From the NCBI RefSeq assembly GCF_020386615.1, contig NZ_CP077769.1, positions 2,666,001 to 2,730,000 of the forward strand: DNA of 64,000 nt, given 5' to 3'. Positions within the stretch are counted from its first letter, which is position 1; each line of letters starts with the position of its first letter. The notes under the pieces were generated by a model, which saw nothing but the letters and a program-made list of their open reading frames with translations, did not search any database and had not been told where the DNA came from. Positions 61,386 through 64,000 of this stretch are shown here, in pieces. The stretch is from Chitinophaga pendula. GTDB lineage: Bacteria; Bacteroidota; Bacteroidia; Chitinophagales; Chitinophagaceae. The translations under genes were made by a program, and so were the position numbers.

Positions 61386-63122
61386 CTAATCCACTTTCAC
61401 GACCGCACTCCGCCGCCCTATACCGCGCTCATTAAATGGCTCTATCTGGAAATAATAAGGCTGATCCCGTTCCATCGCCTTAAAATAATACTCATTTTTA
61501 CCATATACCATGATGCTAGTATACAACTTATCCGGCGCAGTACCGGTATAGATCACATAGCCCGTAGACTGGTCCTGTACCTGCCATTTCAACCACGCAT
61601 TCCGCCGTTCGCTGTCCCCTCTCAATACCGTAAAATGCTGCACCGTATCCGGTACCGCTCCTGGCCCCTTGCCGAATACCCGCAATCCGCTGATAGCAAA
61701 CTTGCCCGTTGGCATATGTATGTTCTCCAGTTTAACATAACGTCCCCTCACCGGCTTATCCAGCTGTATATAGTCATGCGGCACATCCGTCTTATTCCGG
61801 CTCTTATCCACCAGCACCTTCCATCGCTGCCCGTCATCCGATACCAGTATACGGTACTGGTGATACAGGCCGGGGACCTTCCCCATTACTGTCGCATCCA
61901 TATCCGCATAGTTCACCTGTATCGCATAGATATCGCTGGCAGCGCCCAGGTCGGATCGTATCCACTCTCCCTTATTACCACTGACCGCACTCCAGTAGGT
62001 CTTAATGTCCTCATCTACTGCATAGTTAGGGAGATAGCCACCATAAGCAGAAGATACAACAACGGGCTTGTTATAGTTCAGCAGCATCCAGCCGGTAAAC
62101 AGGCTTTGCGCCGCTGCCTGCTGCTTGGCCGGCAGGAAATGAGGGTAGTCGCCATAAGCCGTATTACAGTACATAATATCGTCCTGATCGAAACCCGCCG
62201 GCCAGATGCCGATACGCCGCTCGAAATTGTTCTTGACACCGATCACAATGGTAGATACATGCCACCAGTTGCCATACTTATCCGCATAGGTAGCCCCATG
62301 CCCTGCCCCCCGGGCAAAACCACCGGGTTTATACGAAAAAGGATTATGTGCCTGGTAACTAAAGGGCCCCATAGGATGCCGGCTTACATACACCCCATCG
62401 CCATATCCACTGAACTCCGTACCCGGAGCGCCATATTGCAGGTAGTACCAACCGTTGTGTTTGTTCATCCAGGCGCCTTCGATAAATGGCGGCAGGAAAG
62501 TATTGTCATTATACTCCCCGAAACGCTCCCAGCCGTGTAGGCTATCCCGTAGCCGGATCAACTCCTGCCGTTCCCCCTTGGGTTGCAACGTACCACGGTC
62601 TACTTCCACGCCATACAAAGGATACGTATTGCTGGAACCATGATAGAGATATACGCGGCCATCATCATCCGCGAAAAAGGCAGGGTCCCAGGCGCCGGCA
62701 CTAAAAGAATCCACCGCTTCCTGCCAGCGGTCCTGCATAGGCGTCTTACTCATCCACAACGGGAAATCCTTCGTATAGGTAGAGCCTATCACCAGCAACG
62801 TATCACCCAATACCAGCGTCGCAGGGGCACATAACTCGTCATACACCTTATGCCAGGGCTTCAGGAACTTACGTGGCACAAACTGCCAGTGCAGCATGTC
62901 ACTGCTCCACCAGTAGCCCCACTGATTGGTAGAAAAAAGATAATAGCGCCCCTGGAAAAGGGTGATCACAGGGTCAGCAGTAGCCCGGTGTTTCCCCTGC
63001 TCGGAAAAATTAGGGATCGGGCAAAAACCATAATCTATGTTGATCGGGTTACAATACGTCTGCTGTTGCGCCTGCACACGGCAGATAAGGACTAACAGAC
63101 CCAATATCATCCATCCTCTCAT
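61386..63122 (-). CDS. Exported GH43-type glycosidase with F5/8-type C and fibronectin-III-like domains
   Basis: 578 residues from the ATG at 63122 (signal MRGWMILGLLVLICRVQAQ). The five-blade GH43 catalytic domain occupies ~30-330: general-base Asp in ATADPVITLFQGRYYLFS, modulating Asp in GAWDPAFFADDDGRVYLYHG, acid Glu probably in IEGAWMNKHNGWYYLQY. A discoidin-like (F5/8 C) sugar-binding domain follows (~345-480; AVDEDIKTYWSAVSGNKGEW), then a fibronectin-III-like end. The family cleaves arabinose- or xylose-containing glycans, but no SusC/D pair is adjacent. Confidence 0.9.
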   Translation of the reverse strand: MRGWMILGLLVLICRVQAQQQTYCNPINIDYGFCPIPNFSEQGKHRATADPVITLFQGRYYLFSTNQWGYWWSSDMLHWQFVPRKFLKPWHKVYDELCAPATLVLGDTLLVIGSTYTKDFPLWMSKTPMQDRWQEAVDSFSAGAWDPAFFADDDGRVYLYHGSSNTYPLYGVEVDRGTLQPKGERQELIRLRDSLHGWERFGEYNDNTFLPPFIEGAWMNKHNGWYYLQYGAPGTEFSGYGDGVYVSRHPMGPFSYQAHNPFSYKPGGFARGAGHGATYADKYGNWWHVSTIVIGVKNNFERRIGIWPAGFDQDDIMYCNTAYGDYPHFLPAKQQAAAQSLFTGWMLLNYNKPVVVSSAYGGYLPNYAVDEDIKTYWSAVSGNKGEWIRSDLGAASDIYAIQVNYADMDATVMGKVPGLYHQYRILVSDDGQRWKVLVDKSRNKTDVPHDYIQLDKPVRGRYVKLENIHMPTGKFAISGLRVFGKGPGAVPDTVQHFTVLRGDSERRNAWLKWQVQDQSTGYVIYTGTAPDKLYTSIMVYGKNEYYFKAMERDQPYYFQIEPFNERGIGRRSAVVKVD

Positions 63123-63194
63123 GACAATCGGTTTGATGAAAGGGCTAAATTTATAGATAAGGGCCAAGAAATGCCAGTTTTATAGCAGATTATT

Positions 63195-64000
63195 TTATGC
63201 ATCCTTCACAGACAAACGCATAATTTCCGTATTTAATGCCCGACGGACACGGCGTTCCACCTCCCGGTCCAGCCTCGGCATCTGCACCTGTATCTTAAAC
63301 CGTACCATGTCCTTTTTGATCTCCAGCGTCTTCAGCGAAAAACTACTCTCCTTGACACTGTCTTTAAAAGGTGACAGTACCGCCTTCAACCGCTGTTCCA
63401 GCATATCCGGCAAATACTGGTACTTCAGGTCCAGCTCAAATTCCAGGGAGAGCTTACGGATATTCTGCTTCGACTGGTTAATGATCAGGGAAGTAAATAT
63501 GATAGCGTTAGGGACCAGTACGATGTCATCATCGTCATTCTGTATCACCACATTCACCAGCGTAATATCCAGTATCTTACCGTGCAGATCTCCCACCTTG
63601 ATATGATCGCCCAGCGACAACTGATCGGAGAACATGATAATGAGCCCGTTGATCATATTAGTGATGTAATCCTTGAACAACAACGCAATGGCCGCCGCCA
63701 CGATCGTAATACTCGTCAGGAACTTTAAAGGATCGATGCCGAAAAATATCATCACCGCCAGGAAAAAACAAACCGTATTCAGCACCGAGGTAATACGATT
63801 GATACCCAGTACAAAGTTATCCTGCATATTTTCCTTCAGATGATGCCTGCGGATATACCAGGACAATACGATCAGCCACATCAGCGATATAACCAGGTTA
63901 GCCCCCAGGAAAAAGGTAAGTGCACCGGTCACCTTACTCAGCCAGGTAAATCGCAGATAAAAATCCGGCTGGTTCACATTAATGTACACCAGCGCGATAT
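63195..64000 (-). CDS. MscS-family mechanosensitive channel (5' end outside window)
   Basis: The frame is open to the window edge (upstream codons read IALVYINVN), so the N-terminus is missing; at least 268 residues remain. Helices near the start are followed by the MscS pore and beta domain: FKDYITNMINGLIIMFSDQ, LGDHIKVGDLHGKILDITL and IVLVPNAIIFTSLIINQS are typical. A mixed alpha/beta C-terminal domain ends it. Such channels release solutes on hypo-osmotic shock. Confidence 0.92.
   Translation of the reverse strand, partial: IALVYINVNQPDFYLRFTWLSKVTGALTFFLGANLVISLMWLIVLSWYIRRHHLKENMQDNFVLGINRITSVLNTVCFFLAVMIFFGIDPLKFLTSITIVAAAIALLFKDYITNMINGLIIMFSDQLSLGDHIKVGDLHGKILDITLVNVVIQNDDDDIVLVPNAIIFTSLIINQSKQNIRKLSLEFELDLKYQYLPDMLEQRLKAVLSPFKDSVKESSFSLKTLEIKKDMVRFKIQVQMPRLDREVERRVRRALNTEIMRLSVKDA

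Overview
The window looks like chromosomal DNA of a Bacteroidota bacterium, most likely of the Chitinophaga/Chitinophagaceae type. Supporting signs are exact or near matches to the Bacteroidota -7 promoter element TAnnTTTG in front of several genes, outer-membrane barrel proteins with a carboxypeptidase-regulatory-like N-terminus, MqnA of the futalosine menaquinone route, a DPP-IV-type S9 peptidase, a GH43 glycosidase, an acyl-CoA-binding protein, and weak Shine-Dalgarno signals throughout. No rRNA, tRNA, insertion sequence, phage, CRISPR array or integrase was seen. Genes are packed on both strands, with short convergent gaps closed by hairpin terminators.

Layout. 0-4.3 kb: the end of a potassium channel, nicotinate phosphoribosyltransferase, a zinc metallopeptidase, the wreck of an ABC exporter gene, and an exported thioredoxin-fold protein. 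4.7-12 kb: a long VioB/RebD-like ferritin-fold protein with no pathway partners, the ohrR/ohr peroxide pair, a CurA-like reductase, a fatty-acid hydroxylase, a TetR regulator and a glycolipid-binding-type protein. 12-20.3 kb: an array of 11-bp TATA repeats, then a LytTR/LytS two-component pair, an SPFH (flotillin) protein, nitronate monooxygenase, an outer-membrane barrel and a 53-residue DUF1328 protein. 20.6-28.3 kb: a DUF695/RraB-like protein, a large barrel protein, an acyl-CoA thioesterase, an MsbA-type ABC exporter, two small lipoproteins and an MgtC protein. 28.3-32.4 kb: a DNA-repair block made of DUF763, endonuclease V and the TIGR03915/TIGR03916 radical-SAM pair. 32.6-34.1 kb: a CGNR regulator with an EamA exporter. 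34.6-39.9 kb: a GT-C-type membrane glycosyltransferase divergent from a complete gene set for a polyprenyl-phosphate arabinofuranose donor (DPPR synthase, DprE1, DprE2, HAD phosphatase). 40-64 kb: a fatty-acid desaturase, peptide-binding lipoprotein, M1 peptidase, MqnA, PurB, YraN, ManA, LepA, ACBP, a second and perfectly regular 11-bp repeat array, RocD, a VIT1-like protein, DPP-IV, a TRIC channel, PAP2, a monoacylglycerol-lipase-like hydrolase, an amidase, GH43 and the end of an MscS channel.

Three things stand out. First, two intergenic arrays 40 kb apart consist of TATA-centred units repeated every 11 bp; the one at 52.4 kb has 17 units with no phase slip. Second, there is a compact, apparently complete arabinofuranosyl-donor pathway beside a candidate transferase, in a Gram-negative genome. 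Third, the + strand changes from G/T-rich on the left to C/A-rich on the right around 29-34 kb, whichever strand the genes are on, as expected near a replication terminus.
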